From Paragonimus westermani (lineage: Eukaryota > Platyhelminthes > Trematoda > Plagiorchiida > Troglotrematidae), in NCBI GenBank assembly GCA_008508345.1, contig QNGE01000926.1, positions 31,528 through 95,527 of the forward strand: a stretch of 64,000 nt of DNA. Reading direction: 5' to 3'. The notes below the pieces were generated by a model. It made no database searches. It was not told where the DNA came from and worked only from the letters and a program-made list of their open reading frames with translations. Shown one piece after another: positions 23,313 to 36,349 of this stretch (positions are counted from its first letter, which is position 1; every line of letters starts with the position of its first letter). A program made the translations under genes and the position numbers.

Positions 23313-24169
23313 AAAAAAACAACTGCTCCACAGACTAATGTTTCTGTCCCTAACTTTCTGCGACATCCAGTCTGTGCAGTACCTCTCAAAGGTATTGGCC
23401 CGGTGACAGTATCGGGTCCACCATCCCAGTGCCTGCACTAACTGACAGTCATGGCTGGTGCTTGTACGGGACTGAAGGGGTGTTTTCCCATTACCACGGC
23501 AGTCACGTCTAACGACCAGACTTGCTAGCCGAGTCGGGTGGGTGACTGGGCAAGACATGGCGCTGAAAACAAAGCCAAACTAACTGGGTTCGAGTGGTCG
23601 GGTTGGACGGTGTAAACCCGGTTCCAGTCCTGTGGCTCAGACCTATCCTTTCAGTTTTAGTCACCATGATCCGCGATTGATAACACTTGGCTGTTCTCAC
23701 ATTTCTATAATCGATTCAGCGCTTGAAGAGCAATACTGAACTGGAACCAGCACACGCCGATGAATGCAAATGGGCAAAGCCAAAACACGATATTTCCACG
23801 ATGGATCGTGCTATCGCGATCAATTTTCCATCAATCATTGAATGATGAGAAGCCAAATTCAGGGACAAGACAGATTTACAAGTCACCAAATGACTGATCG
23901 AAAACTAACTCAGCGGACCGTATATGTAAATGACTCTGATGACGGTTTAGAATCAATACTTTCACTTCACTGAAGGCACATCAGACTTGTGGGCGTTGGG
24001 GTGACTAAATCGAACTGTGTACTTGTCTGGTCGCCTTTTCTTATATTGAGTTGTATTAGGTCTCACTTTTCCAGTTTGGCTTGCTGGACGGTAGTCGCAC
24101 GCGGCTTGGTCTGCGCGAATTATCCTGCTGGAACCAGATCGAACTCCCCGAACACAACTAAAAGAACGA
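23313..24169. other. No gene recognised
   Basis: Contains short frames on both strands (94 and 63 codons at 23274-23558 and 23509-23700, minus) without motifs. The part after about 23.9 kb may hold the 5' end of the transposase relic that follows. Confidence 0.5.
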
Positions 24170-24730
24170 CGTGCAGGTAATCTCTCAACCGAACAGCGTA
24201 TCGAATTAGTTTTTATTTGTGGCTTGTGGTGAACAAGTGGCGGGGAACATGAGGGAGTTTAATCCAAAGCATATGATTGCGCGACCGGCTACCTGTAAAC
24301 CAGTTCGGAGGCTGATTAAAAGGTTTGTTACAACATGTAATGTTCGTCGCATGCAAAGAAGCGGTCGACTGTGAACATCAACACATAATTGTTCTGCTAG
24401 TGATGTTTCGCAATGTGTGAAAAACAGTTCCTAAGACAACGTCCGTCAACTCACTCAATAATGTAACACTTCGAAGTCCGCTGTGCACAGGATACTCAGA
24501 AGATACAAGTACCAGCCATACTGGGAGGCTCGAATACAGGAGCTTCGGCTGTGGGATGGGGACAAACGTGAGTCATTTTGCATGTGGTATTTATCAGAAA
24601 GGGATATATATTAAACAGCATTTACTGACGAAGCAATATTCCGTTTGTGTGGATTCATGTGAGAATTGATCAACCAATACGCACATCTTTTATCGTGTGG
24701 AGTGCGTCAGCGCGATGTGCGCGTGCATGA
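24170..24730 (+). pseudogene. Tc1/mariner-type transposase remnant
   Basis: Fragments in successive frames follow the order of a Tc-family transposase. LSTEQRIELVFICGLW (from about 24184) is the start of the N-terminal helix-turn-helix. After a frameshift come VRRLIKRFVTTCNVRR and RSGRL, the linker resembling the GRP motif. Next is RILRRYKYQPYWEARIQELR (about 24490-24550), then DKRESFCMWYL and FTDEAIFRLCGF (about 24617-24655), which carries the catalytic Asp of the DDE core in the FxDEAxFxLxG block, and finally TSFIVWSASA. The later catalytic residues are not visible and several stops interrupt the reading, so the copy is dead. Terminal inverted repeats could not be located. Confidence 0.88.
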
Positions 24731-27072
24731 CCTGAACAGACACCTCAGATTATTGGCTGCTGTCCTCTAATATGTTAACGGCCTACCGTCAAGGGTGGTT
24801 ACAGTTGCTCATTGCGGAGACACCAGGTGGAATATGGTAGGCGATCAATCCACTAGGCAGCTGATTGACGTTGAATCTTTTAAGCCCCAGTTGGTTACTT
24901 CTCCGAACATCTCTATGACAACTGTGATCGCGGTTCAGAGGGTTGCGGTGAGTTCTTATCCCCTTTTGGTGGGGGCCAACGGCAAACTTTCAACTGAACA
25001 CCAATCGCGACAGCGCTTGGATCTTAACCCCACCAGTGGAGGACCTAAAGTTGGCTCACTGAGAACTTAGTCTGCAGACCGGAGAACAAAACCTGTGAGA
25101 TAAGTTACACTCACCCACCCCAAATGCAAATGTTCACAATTAATCTCATGGTTCAACCAAACGTCATCAGAATTCTTTTAATGTTTTCTAACAAAAGATG
25201 TAACACGTATAATTAAGATGTATCTTCCTATTTTTAACAAATCAAAGTAAATCTAATCAAGAACCACGTAGAGTTCATTCATTCTGCTGATTTGGAATAA
25301 ATGTATCACTCGATTCACTGTCCAAAAGTTGGTAGAAAGGACTATACATTGATTAAAGTCGGGTCAGTTTCGGTTCGGACTGTCACGAAGTAGAGGTTTG
25401 AACAGAAAACTGCGTTCATTCGGGGCCCAGCTCACATTTTTTACTTGTTAACTGGACATAATAAGACTCATGGTTCTTATGTCCCAGCAGTTGATCCACT
25501 TTCGTGCTGCCCATCGCACTTCCCACGGTTCCTGTCTACACTAACCAACGAACTTTGGTAACAGCTTTTCACATTCTCAAAGCATATATATTTCCATCGG
25601 GAGATCGTGTATTCATCTCACAGATCATGACATAAAATGAATTGTTCTGGCATATCTTGTCTGTACACGTTCACACTTTTGAGTCTCCTAAACCTCCTAC
25701 ACGTGAACGGGTAAAATCAATCCCATTCCCCGTTTTGGTAAGCTTAAGGATTTTCTTTCCTAATTGTCAACTTTGTGTTGTCTGTTCAGTCTGGGGTCCA
25801 AGTCAGCTCAACGGTGAAATTCAGTCGAACTGGCTAACAGGTCATCCCAATCAGCCGGTGAATGCGTGCTCCCGTAAGCCCAGGTGGCACAGTGTCGCAC
25901 GCGTAGTTCACGTGATCGACTCACGTGACTTCAGTGGTCTGACCTTCAGGAATCGTTCAGGTGCTACTCGCCAATAATCCAGCAACCTTTCCAGCATTCA
26001 GACCCGATTTTGATACGGCTTTAGCAGTTATGTAGCCCTTCTCAAGACTTATGTTGCTTTGACGATTGACTGCCATTCGACAACACGAAACATTTATTTA
26101 TTAAGTGCTGTGAAATAATTTCTTTAAATGTACGTGTTGAATCATTCGGTAAAAGCATTATTCACATTCTGGTGATAGTTATTTCAGACCTGTGAGATTA
26201 CCTCTGAACCGAAATTGTTTTATGCTCACGAAATAGTCCAATTCAAATTTGAATAGCTTCTTGTGTTATGTAAGGAAAAATCGAGAAACTGTGAGTTGGG
26301 AACTCTGTAGGAAAATTATTACAATAAGTTGAAAATCCATATTAGTCAAAACTGACCGATCCTTCTTTCTGATGTTAGATCCGCATCAAACTGTCGCGTT
26401 CTGGTCCAGATAAGCATGATCGAACCATGACAGAAATAGCTAGCCCGATTAAATTGATTGTCGTTTTTCAAGGGGATTCATCGAACAGTGTGATCCTACA
26501 ACCTAACTACTAGAAACCAAGACGGAACTGTACAGTGACCGGTTGACTGCTATTCAAATCAAGCCGAGGTAAGCAAAACCTCATACAAACGAAGCTTGAA
26601 TGACCTACGTAGATATATGGTGTAAAAACATGTACATAAATATGACAGGAAAATGTAGCAAAAGTACACCAAAAACTGGTTTGAAAGTGAACCACGTTCA
26701 GTTTGTAGAGATTCAACGCAGGAGATGTTTGAAGTGATGCACAAATCCATGTGTATTTCAGGTGTGCTGGCGGAATAAAAATGGGATCACAATGTTCAGG
26801 GAAAATAGTTGTATTCAGTTCCAGTCACCAAACATAAAAAGGCCAAAAAACGATGTACTTTGATATGGGAATCAGAGGAGCACCACTATATTCTAAGTTG
26901 TTTCCGCGAGAGTACAACATATTTATCGACAGATGAAGACAGCGTAACAGGGGAGTAGTAAAGCCAGTGATGGAGAACGTTTGCATTAATAATACGATAC
27001 AGTCTGTTGCTAAAACCTAGATTTTAATGTACTGAGTGCAAATAGGTAGTCAGATTTTAGTTATATGTATGT
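24731..27072. other. No gene recognised
   Basis: Two longer frames, 24795-25070 (91 codons) and 25642-25977 (111 codons, both plus), carry no motif. The first contains scattered similarity to the SINE body (GTGATCGCGGTTCAG and neighbouring blocks), too weak to call. Confidence 0.5.
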
Positions 27073-27165
27073 CGAACGCCACTCACGTTTACAGACAACT
27101 TCATCTTTTTGTAGGCTTTTCAACCAGCCTATTTCAAAGTGAAACATTAGATACTAGATTCTCTC
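27073..27165 (-). mobile_element. SINE body fragment
   Basis: Inverse copy of the SINE body: CACTCACGTTTACAGAC, TAGGCTTTTCAACCAGCC and TATTTCAAAGTGAAAC correspond in order to the blocks at 35.998-36.06 kb. Head absent. Confidence 0.65.
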
Positions 27166-27689
27166 ACATTTTCAGTTCATTTTCATCTATAACAATATGA
27201 ACTGGGCAAACGACGGCACTAATAGCGGAACATGATCGGCAGTACGCAAACTGAAATTTGGTATAAGGTTCAACAACCAAGACCATTCAATCAAATGCAG
27301 CCTTATTGATTACAGTCGGCCATGGAGGGGCTATCAGTCGATGTGAAATGTAAGTCATCTTTACTGTGTACTGGGTTAACTTTTGTACCTCTCTGACAGT
27401 CAAATATTGCGAACCTGTATCACGAAATTCCTCCAGTATGGAACGGTGGAGAGAGAGTGTTTAACAAATGATCTGCCAATTGCGATGTATGGTTCTATCA
27501 AACTGTAGATGTGCTTCGAACATATCATCCCCTTGACACCGAACACCATGATTTTTGGTTCGCGGCACCTCAAACCCAGAGTGATCAGGCACGAATTTAG
27601 GAGGGTGCAATAACAAAACACTTGCTCAAAACTGACCATACAATGAATCTCTCGAAGATTGTCCGCGTTACTTGTTAGATTGCAGACAA

Positions 27690-28030
27690 TGGCGCTTTAC
27701 ACATTGCTCACTTGGTTCAATGAAGTCCATGACTTCAACCTAAGTGAGAATTTCCTGTTCGCGGGGTTGTCGGATGGAATTAGCAGGACAGTTACCGTGT
27801 CTCCTATTGAAACGAGTCGGCAATCTTGGCACTATTTACATAAGGTTGCGTTTGAGCTTTTAGACATGACTGATCGGTGATGTCCATTGTGAACTTACTG
27901 ACGTTCTGGTTAACACGCCAGCCTCACGAGCACGAGGGTCGTACAAGGATATACACTACTGATGAGCTATACTAACGTCGAAACTGGAGGCAGAAAGGCT
28001 TATCTGATCGCAAAGACTACAGTCGAATGT
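27690..28030 (+). mobile_element. tRNA-headed SINE, copy with hammerhead core
   Basis: The unit opens GCTCACTTGGTTCAATGAAG and runs through GACTTCAACC, GCGGGGTTGTCGG, AGCAGGACAGTT and GTGTCTCCTATTGAAACG. These blocks are shared with the plus copy at 36350 and the inverse copy ending at 55440. A tRNA-like head follows (CTGGTTAACACGCCAGCCTC, about 27906-27925), then a hammerhead-type segment at 27959-27984. Such tRNA-derived retroposons are transcribed by RNA polymerase III from internal A and B boxes; here the A box is readable and the B box is worn. Its 3' end is not well delimited. Confidence 0.8.
27930..27990 (+). ncRNA. Hammerhead-ribozyme-like core in the SINE
   Basis: CTGATGAG (27959-27966) and CGAAAC (27979-27984) are separated by 12 bases, with a GTC trinucleotide upstream (27938-27940). 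These are the invariant pieces of a hammerhead: the CUGAUGA box, the GAAA box and a GUC cleavage triplet. The order and the position just after a tRNA-like head match the Smalpha retroposon of schistosomes. The intervening bases do not form a good stem II, so this copy is probably inactive. The equivalent position in the 36.35-kb copy reads CTGGGGGGCTCGAAC, a further decayed version. Confidence 0.55.
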
Positions 28031-28599
28031 AGGTGTTGTTTAATCTGACACATCTTAAGAAACCAACCTTGTTCGCTCAGAAGCAAAGTGTAGTGAACTT
28101 AGCATTACCTTGGTGATCCACAGTATATGGGCTGATTATTAATAATTTTTTACCTTCAGTGCTTCATCTCTTCATTATCAAGTTCTTGTTGTTTTCCACT
28201 TTTTCCGAATGTGCTCATATTGCCTTCACTCCAGTTTGCTCGTGTGAATCAAATGCAAATTGACTGATTGAATTCACTACACTCATCACTTGCCGATCGA
28301 TTGGAGCATGCACGACATTTAACGGCTTACTCATCTGATTACTACGTGAATAGAAAAAATTCAAATATTTGAATATGTCGCACACATCCGAGTCATGAAC
28401 GCTAACTTGGGTGAGCCCTTTGGTTACTACTGCACGTTATCCGCCCGAGTCCATGCTTCGGAGACATCTTGTACATCATGTGAACTCTGGTACCATTGTT
28501 GGAGAGGATCACTGAAACAGACACGTGTGAAACCCTAACTTTTTCACGTGGGAGGTCAAGCGATTTTTGTAGCGGTGGTTTCCACTGGAGTTTCGTCCC

Positions 28600-28840
28600 T
28601 AGATTATCCGACTTTTCTTAACACCAAATTGATTGAGGCTGATCATACATGTCAAACATCACTCACAACTGAATGCAGCTGTCACATTCCCTTAGACACT
28701 CTGGAAAGCCTCTTTCGAAACGAAGCACTAGACTCGGGTAGAGCTCGTCGGTATTGGTTATCCTTGCCACGATCGGGACTTGAACTCCGAACATGCTTTC
28801 GTGAGACAACCGTGTTGATCACGTTGTCATCGAACTCACA
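28600..28840 (-). mobile_element. tRNA-headed SINE, inverse copy
   Basis: On the minus strand the head reads GATGACAACGTGATCAAC (A-box side, 28815-28832) and GGAGTTCAAGTCCC (B box, 28775-28788), about 40 bases apart as in a tRNA. It is followed by ACCGACGAGCTC at the hammerhead position and the body blocks GTGCTTCGTTTCGAAAGAGG and GCAGC...TGTGAGTGATG down to about 28655. The plus strand happens to be open for 114 codons (28548-28892), which is a chance reading of the SINE and its flank. Confidence 0.8.
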
Positions 28841-28892
28841 TTTAGCATTGCTGAATCATCATATGCAAACGCTTAGCCACACTCGTTTATGA

Positions 28893-31800
28893 ATAACGCA
28901 CAGATTGCCAGATGGCCTCGGGTGGAAACATGGTAACTGCTTCTTAAACTTCAGTCGATGACTCCACGACCTCTATCCGAGTTGAAAACACAGGAATCCT
29001 TAGACTTGTTCAGCGGCATTTTGATCCCCCTTAAGTAAGGCACGATCTTGCTTGATGGAACTTAAACACTACACAGTGTTGTTTGCCTAACGACTGGTGT
29101 TCGACGAAAAAGATAATCATTTGCCGATTATATTCTGACCCAAGTTTGTGTCGAAGCAACCCGTGTTCAGCCGAGGTTTGCTCTTCAGCTTCGAGTCACA
29201 TCTTGATCTGAAATTTTGAAACTGGTTCACTGGAAGGGAGAAATAAATTTGAAGACGAAATCTTACAATAGACAATCAATTGTGTATACATTAAACATTA
29301 TGTTATTCTCTAACGTATTACACCTCGTCGTATTTCGCAGGAAGCAAACTCCAATTGGTGATTATTGTGGATGTGAAGCCTGTTTTCGTCGCCAAACCCG
29401 CCAAAATTGTGCAAAATAAAGCTGAATTGCACTTAACCGTCCGGAACAGAATTCTGTTACGACCTTTTTATCAGTCTGAAAAAACAGTGCATTGAAACTG
29501 AATCACATCCACATATTAAACGATAAAAATGTCATTTCTTGTATAATATTTCCACTATCTAAGTCGATCATTTGGTGTGCGTCATGTCAACATTATCGAC
29601 ATGAGGCTATTCACGAAGCTTGGTATTTGAGTTGCAAACGTTTCATCACCAAACCGGAAGACATTTGTCAGGACGTGAGATCCCACTGTGTCCGAATAGT
29701 CATCAAATGGCCAAAAGCAACATCAGTTGGCCAATCAGATTTCTAAAACACTGAGTTCCCTTGATTTAGTTCACCAATAGCGATAGAAGACATACATCGC
29801 GAGATGTTAGTATTTCGTTTACTCTCTTCATTCAGATAACACGGTCACGGCTGAGGTACAACCAACCCGACCTCAGATCAAGGGGGCAACGGCAACAAGA
29901 ATTAGCCAATCGGCTTTCAGATTGAAAGGTCGTCTCGCCTTCGCACTTAACGACTGGCATTCACCGACCCTCACCACTCACAACGCAGCCTATGTGCACT
30001 GATGATATCGCCTGGTTTGACGATGAAACGTCTGAAAAGTAAATGTCTAGCTCGACGAACAACCGAACACCCAAACACAACGCAAGCTACCCTATCTATC
30101 ACTGTTTCTAGCATTCACGAAGGTGAACATAATTTGTCACCCGATGTAAATTATTGTAATGGTTATATGAAATACCCCAGCAATTTTCAACCACTCGCGA
30201 TGGAGTTAGGCCTAGCCTATTTTTTTGGTGTAATTGAGAACCTTACAACTTTTCAAACGCTCTCAACAGACTTCTGGCCCAGAAAAAAACAACAAACCGG
30301 TTCCTAATTTATTTGTCCTACGGGTAATATTTAAGAAGATACTCGTTCAGGTTTCAGGAGACACCTGTTCTGTTCAGGGTGTATTGAGGTCACAGTAGAA
30401 AGGTCATTAGGTCAAGGATGCTTATCAGTAGACAAGCCTGTTTCGACAAGGTGGTTCAATCCTATTAACTGTTAAACAGTACGTTAAGACGCTCTACGAA
30501 AGCAAGTGGGAATATCAAGACTTCATTTTTGTAAGGAATGTTGTCAGTAACCGTTACGGAACCTATAAGTGTTTGATTCTGTCACCAATGCTAACTGATG
30601 TTTCGTACAAACACGCTATGCTCCGATTTCTGTCGGTCTTATCACAATCACCTTTAGTTACTCAATCGATATGAACGTTCAGAACATCTGCGGGGAAAAC
30701 ATCTGGTCCATCAAATACATTAAACGTCTGGTTCAATTGAACATGTGCTAAAACAACTTTTTTAAAACTAATAAACCAACCTTTGTTTATATAAACTGTG
30801 GTCAAGCCTTATTACTGTCCTCGGATAAGTAGTTACTGGCTGAATAGAATGGCGACGAGTCATGGCAATTCTCAGCATCCTTCAATGAAAGGCGTGGCCA
30901 TAAGAAGTACGCACAAAATGGACGAGTGTAGTGTCTTGAAGATGGACACGCCTGGACGTTGTAAAGTGAACATGTGGGCCATATGCCACCTGTATGTCTG
31001 GTTTGCGTTTGTGTACGTATGAGAGCGGCTTGGTTTGCAGCCAGTCCCCCACCGTTTGCGTGATGGTTCATGGTTTATTGATCGACATCGTACATGTGCA
31101 CGTTCAGCCGGTACGCGTACGTATCGATCAGTAAACGTCTGCGCTACTCTGCAATATTTTCTGCCAAGTGGCTGAACTGACTGAGAGCAATGTTCACTTC
31201 ACGGTAGTGGTGAAAACCTGCTGTACAAATGGGTTCGGAGATTTGGATGAGGTAGCTGCGTGTCACTTTTTCCCAACGCGGTCGAAATGAACAGATCGAT
31301 ATGACGGAAGATTAGGACAGAATTCGGTTTGTCTGGAAATAACTCGCGTCTTACATATCGGAAAACGTTGTCGGCATGTATACGTGTCGAATTTTTCGTT
31401 ATTTATCGACTTCGTGGTGTCGCATTTGGTGCAAAATAAGCGAACCATCTTATGTTCATGGGAACTTTTGTAAACTAACAAATTATATCGTGATAGCTTA
31501 TTGGTCAGTGGAATCATATTTACCCTCAGTCTGTCATTCTTCTTGATAAATGATGCTTACGGTCGTACGCATTATTCTTTCAAACGTGTTTTCCCGTTAA
31601 TATATTGGCAACAATTTATTTGAAATCTTACATTCCATCAATAGGTCCTCTTCACTTTGAGACTGTGGACTTATGAAATTAACCTATTGGCCAGTTTCTA
31701 ATTTCCGCACGCCTATCATTTCCAAGTGTCTTGCCTTCAAAAGCCAAGTTTGTCTGCCGACTGTGGTCCACTTTCTAATGATCCTAACTTAGTTCCTGGT

Positions 31801-34800
31801 CTCCTCCTATCAAATACTTTCATTTCAAGTACCTCCTATCTGAAAATCTTACCTGGCCACTTCTTATGGTAACCGTTTTATTTAAGTGAGAAAGATCTTC
31901 TTTAGTTTGCACCTCAGGACCTGGTCTCTTGATTCACCGTTTTGTTATCATGTGGATTTCCCTCACAATGGCTTTACGGTTTTTCCGTGGTATTCTTTTC
32001 GTTTCTTGAAGCATATGCTGTTCTCCTAGTAGGATCATTCTGGCACACTTTCAAATGTAGCAGTGTTTAAACACAACACTGTTAATTTTTATCAATTTGC
32101 AGCATCTTTGCGGACGGAATATTTTTTTATTCGAATAAACCTCTTTGTAAGTGAACCAAATTTTTTAGTATATCAGATATACGATCTGTTGCTTTCATGC
32201 TGACACCGCACAATAGCTTAATCATCCACTATCACACATGTTCATTAATTTACCGTGGTTAACTGCTGAATGGGCCATTTGAGGAACATTCGCTAGATTA
32301 CAATGTAATAATTCCACAAACGATTTCATTCCATTTTCTACACATTCTCGTTGAATATTCACAATTTAGGTACATAAAGTTGTCAATGGAAAATCCCCAT
32401 TTCTGCAGTTTGAACTCACCGACTCATCATCACACAGATAAATGTGGCACGATTAAGATGCGTAGTGACCAGGTTGAAATATTTGTCCATGGGACATTGC
32501 GGAGAAATTCACAATTATTTTAAATTCTCAGTTTTTACACAGCAAGGTGAATGTCAGATTTTACTTGTACACTACTCAGTGACCCTATTCAGTTGCACAA
32601 GTATAGCAGAAATTAATTGTATGCCATAGTACCTGCGGTCAGGGACGAATGCATTGAGAGGCTTAACAAGAAAACTGCACGAAAGGTAGCCGGTGTTGGA
32701 CAGTATCAGTAAGTGTTCCCATTATTGTTGACAACTATTCGGTCAAACTGAGATTTATTCCTGACACTGAACAGTTTTCTTTATCCACTGAATACTCACA
32801 ACAGTATGATTAGCGCGTGGAACATCCTGTTGGAAAAAAATTTCCCCGCGCTCTTTCTTGTACACCTTATCGAGTTAACCTCAGATTTTCTCTCGTACAT
32901 GTAATTTTTTGCGGCAATGCCATATTTTGTATTTATTTTACTGTGCAAGTCATAAAGGGTTTCTAGCCTCTGATAGGTATGCATCTGAATTCGCTTGTGA
33001 ACTATTGTTACGGTTAGACTGTGTTCGGTTGCAAACTTGTCAGCTTGGTGTTGACTTTGGACGGTCGTGGATTGATCACAACCAGTTGAAAGCTGTTATT
33101 ACTTTGGTTTAACCATTCAGTAATAATGTGTACTAATTCCTCTGGATCAGAAAATCTCACCTCGCCTATGTTTATCAGCTGATCACTGATTTTGGTCCAA
33201 GTAATCAGATTACTTCTGGGTTGAATACCTTCAGACTACTCAGATCTAACCGTGGCTGGCCGTAGTAGATGATGTTTGAACCTTCAGCCGTGTGTAGACC
33301 TGTTTACGTTGTTGCCACTAATTAACCTCTACCCAAATACGGGTGTTGACAACTGGACAACAATGACTGGAATAATATTTCGAAACCAAAGTCTGATGAA
33401 GAAAAGTTGCTCGAACAAGGTGAGGACATACCGCCATGTTATTTGGTTTACAAAAGATAAACATTTTCTTTTGAGCAAATCAAACACCATTCATATCTGA
33501 TCGCAGATTTTATATTCACTACTCTTCTAACCGTCCACTTAAGCAGTTGATAACAACAGTTTCAGAAAAACAAAGTTTTTTTATGATACCAAGTTATAAC
33601 TGGCAGCGACATCTAATACATTTCGGCACGTCATTTGTGACAAAGGAGCTACTCGCTTCAAACTTGCACACCTGGTTCCGGTTTCTACACAGCCGAGTAA
33701 AAATGACGTAATTTACACCCAACAAAAATCACATCTTGATGCTGTTCACTCGGATCCTTACAGTAAGTTTCTTGAATTACGTTGTTTTTCCCCACAATAT
33801 TTACGCTTTGACACTCGTCAAGAAATGTTGTGCCAAACCTTCTGGAGCGTCCACGTAACTATTTGGTACGGAATTGAATTGCAATCCATATCATACGAAA
33901 CGTACCTCAGACTGACGGACTAGACGCGAACCGCGGGGAACTACTTTTAGTTCCATGTGATTCCCTAGAAGAGTGTGTTTGGACTTGAAAGGAAACCATC
34001 TTATCTGTTTATCTGAGGTGGACATCAACAGGGTTAAGTAGGGAGTTACTTGGAGCAGTGCACTAGCATTACGACTAGAACGAGGGCCCCAGTGGTCGAC
34101 GATACTGTAGATTTTCGGATCATTCCTCGTCTCTGTTGTGCATTTTGTGAAGATGAGAGCTACATGATCATAATAATATAATTTCCTCTTCACCTTTAAT
34201 CGTTTTCCCCATCAACTCATTCACTCGCATCACCAGCGAGTGATTATCGATCGACATTGTTTCCCTCTTGTGTCCAATATTAATCCTCGTTCGTTTGTTA
34301 ATTCGCACCTATCCGTGTTGGGCTGCTCTAGTCACTTAGTCTGTCTGTTCCGCATTTATCCACTGGTAACAAAATCAATCGACCGGCCCAAGAACAGCTA
34401 GTCTCTTTATTGATTCTTCCATGAAATCACAGGGGTATAGCTAACTTGAAGGCTTGGTACGCCCTGAGAAAGACTTTATATGTTGTACAGCTCCAAGCAG
34501 CTCTCATACTTTTAGCCCAAAAACACTTTTCAGTGTTGCCGCGTCATTTTACGTGCATCCACCTTTTGCTTCCGCAGAGCGTGATACATCGATCACACAA
34601 CTAGGCGCCTGTCGGTTGCAATACCTGAACACCACCTCAATGGGTCGACGACTGGGTAGGTGTTACTTCAAGTGACCTTTCAACGAGACCGAAAACAGAG
34701 CTGGCCTTCAAGCATGGTCCATCTGGATAAGAACTAAGAGTATATTTATTATCAACTCCCAAAGTTATTGATCCTTCAATGCTCATTTTCAATGGCTGAT

Positions 34801-35994
34801 CCAGTATCTGGTCACATTGACTAACAGGTCGTTCGGCTTGCCTTTCTAGCGCTGACTTTCGATCTAATGGGCTGTTCGATTAACTGACAGTCAATCATTT
34901 CCTTATTGGTTACAAGGTATTCCTCATCGCGTCCGATAGCCTGAATGAACACAACTCTTCGTTTAGTTACACTATCGGTGAAATGTTCATGGACGTGTCT
35001 GATTTTGCTGGCTTACTTGCATTTACGTCTGCTTAAGCCCATCATCACTTTCAACTAATTTTCTCCTTATGGTTGATATTATTTCATTAATATTGTTCAT
35101 TCCCTGTATTCTATCAGTATATATCCTTGTACCGTCAATAGTGAGTGCTGGTATCCTTAGCAGGTCTTCGCATGTACCCAACCGAAAACGCTTTTCTTTG
35201 TCTGTGGTTCTCATACGCACCCGGTTCCAGAGAATCGCCCCATTGCTTATCGTAATCTTCTAACTCACTTCCTCCGTCTGTCCTTCAGAGATACATGTTC
35301 AATAGCGTTTATCAATCCCAATCGTACGCTTCACCCGTATCGCTTCAGCTTTTAATCCATAGTCTTAATATCGTTTCTATTGAGCAAATCGTTTCGACAA
35401 GCACTTGTGCTGTAGGATCAGCGACTCTGTCGTTGAGTAGAGTGGGGGTGTTGTTGCGGGACAGTGTCTTTTTCCTTCAAATAATCAGGTGTCTTACTGG
35501 ATCACTTTCAACATTTCGTGATAGCGTGTTCCTTCTCTTTAACAGCCTAAGATAACAGTCTTCATGGTTGCCATTGGCCTGTGATGATAATTGCCTTGTT
35601 TCCTTACTGCCGCCTCTGTCTTTTTTTTCGATCGACTATCAGGTGGACTGGTAGACAGATGCACTGAAATCTACTCGTGCTTTCACAAACTGTGGTCCGT
35701 TCTAGGAAATCAGCTCCTCTGGTATTCCATGATCAGCAAAATGGCACTGTAGTCTAATCACGACAGACGGTGGGTTTTTTGTCAAGGAATCACTGAGATT
35801 GTCCGGTGATATCAGGTGGCTTTTTCTATCGATAATAATTAGTAGAGAAACAGTGGAGAACCGTTATAATGAGGTTTATACACGATTACAAAATAACTGG
35901 CTATAGCTGACATTTTGTCTTAATAAACAACTTAAAAATCTTCTTAAGTGCCTAAATTACTTTATGGGTTTCGTCACAACACTGGGTAAACTGA
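28893..35994. other. No gene recognised over about 7 kb
   Basis: All frames are about 100 codons or shorter (longest at 30002-30307, plus, and 33891-34193, minus) and none carries a motif I know. The strand and frame of open stretches change constantly. I found no tRNA-like boxes or clear repeats here. Confidence 0.5.
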
Positions 35995-36182
35995 ACGTCA
36001 CTCACAACTGATCGCGTTACCGCATTTCGGCAGGCTATTCAGTTAGCCTACTTCAAAACGAGGTGATAGACTCTAGCCTAGTTCTAGACATGTGATGCCA
36101 TTAATGCATATCCTTACCATCGTAGGGATTTGAACTCTGACCATGCATGCGTGAGGCGAACATGTTTACTACTGAGCCATTG
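35995..36182 (-). mobile_element. tRNA-headed SINE, inverse copy
   Basis: Minus-strand head: TGGCTCAGTAGTAAAC (A box, 36164-36179) and GAGTTCAAATCC (B box, 36126-36137). This is followed by a degenerate hammerhead position and the body, ending at CACTCACAACTGATCGCG (about 35998). Head and body spacing agree with the copy at 28.6-28.84 kb. Confidence 0.8.
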
Positions 36183-36229
36183 AATTCACATTATCGTGCA
36201 CAAACCATCAATCACATTTGCTTGTGAGA

Positions 36230-36310
36230 AGAACCGAAAAATTCATCCGAATGTAAAAACTGCGATCATTTGTGAGTCATGTTCAAGTTGTATAAACCAA
36301 AATCTCGCAC
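36230..36310 (+). mobile_element. SINE body fragment
   Basis: ACTGCGATCATTTGTGAGTC and ATGTTCAAGTTGTATAA match the end of the SINE body in plus orientation. It faces away from the inverse copy immediately before it. Confidence 0.6.
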
Positions 36311-36349
36311 CACCTATAAGTAATCAAGATAACGCAAAACAATTTAAAT

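Noticed and set aside
33610..33640. TGGCAGCGACA, a possible LTR primer-binding site
   Set aside because: Too short, and no LTR end or gag could be seen on either side.
35023..35555. Runs of protein-like minus-strand sequence (RIPALTIDGTRIYTDR and flanks)
   Set aside because: Could not be linked to any family and is split by stops in all frames.
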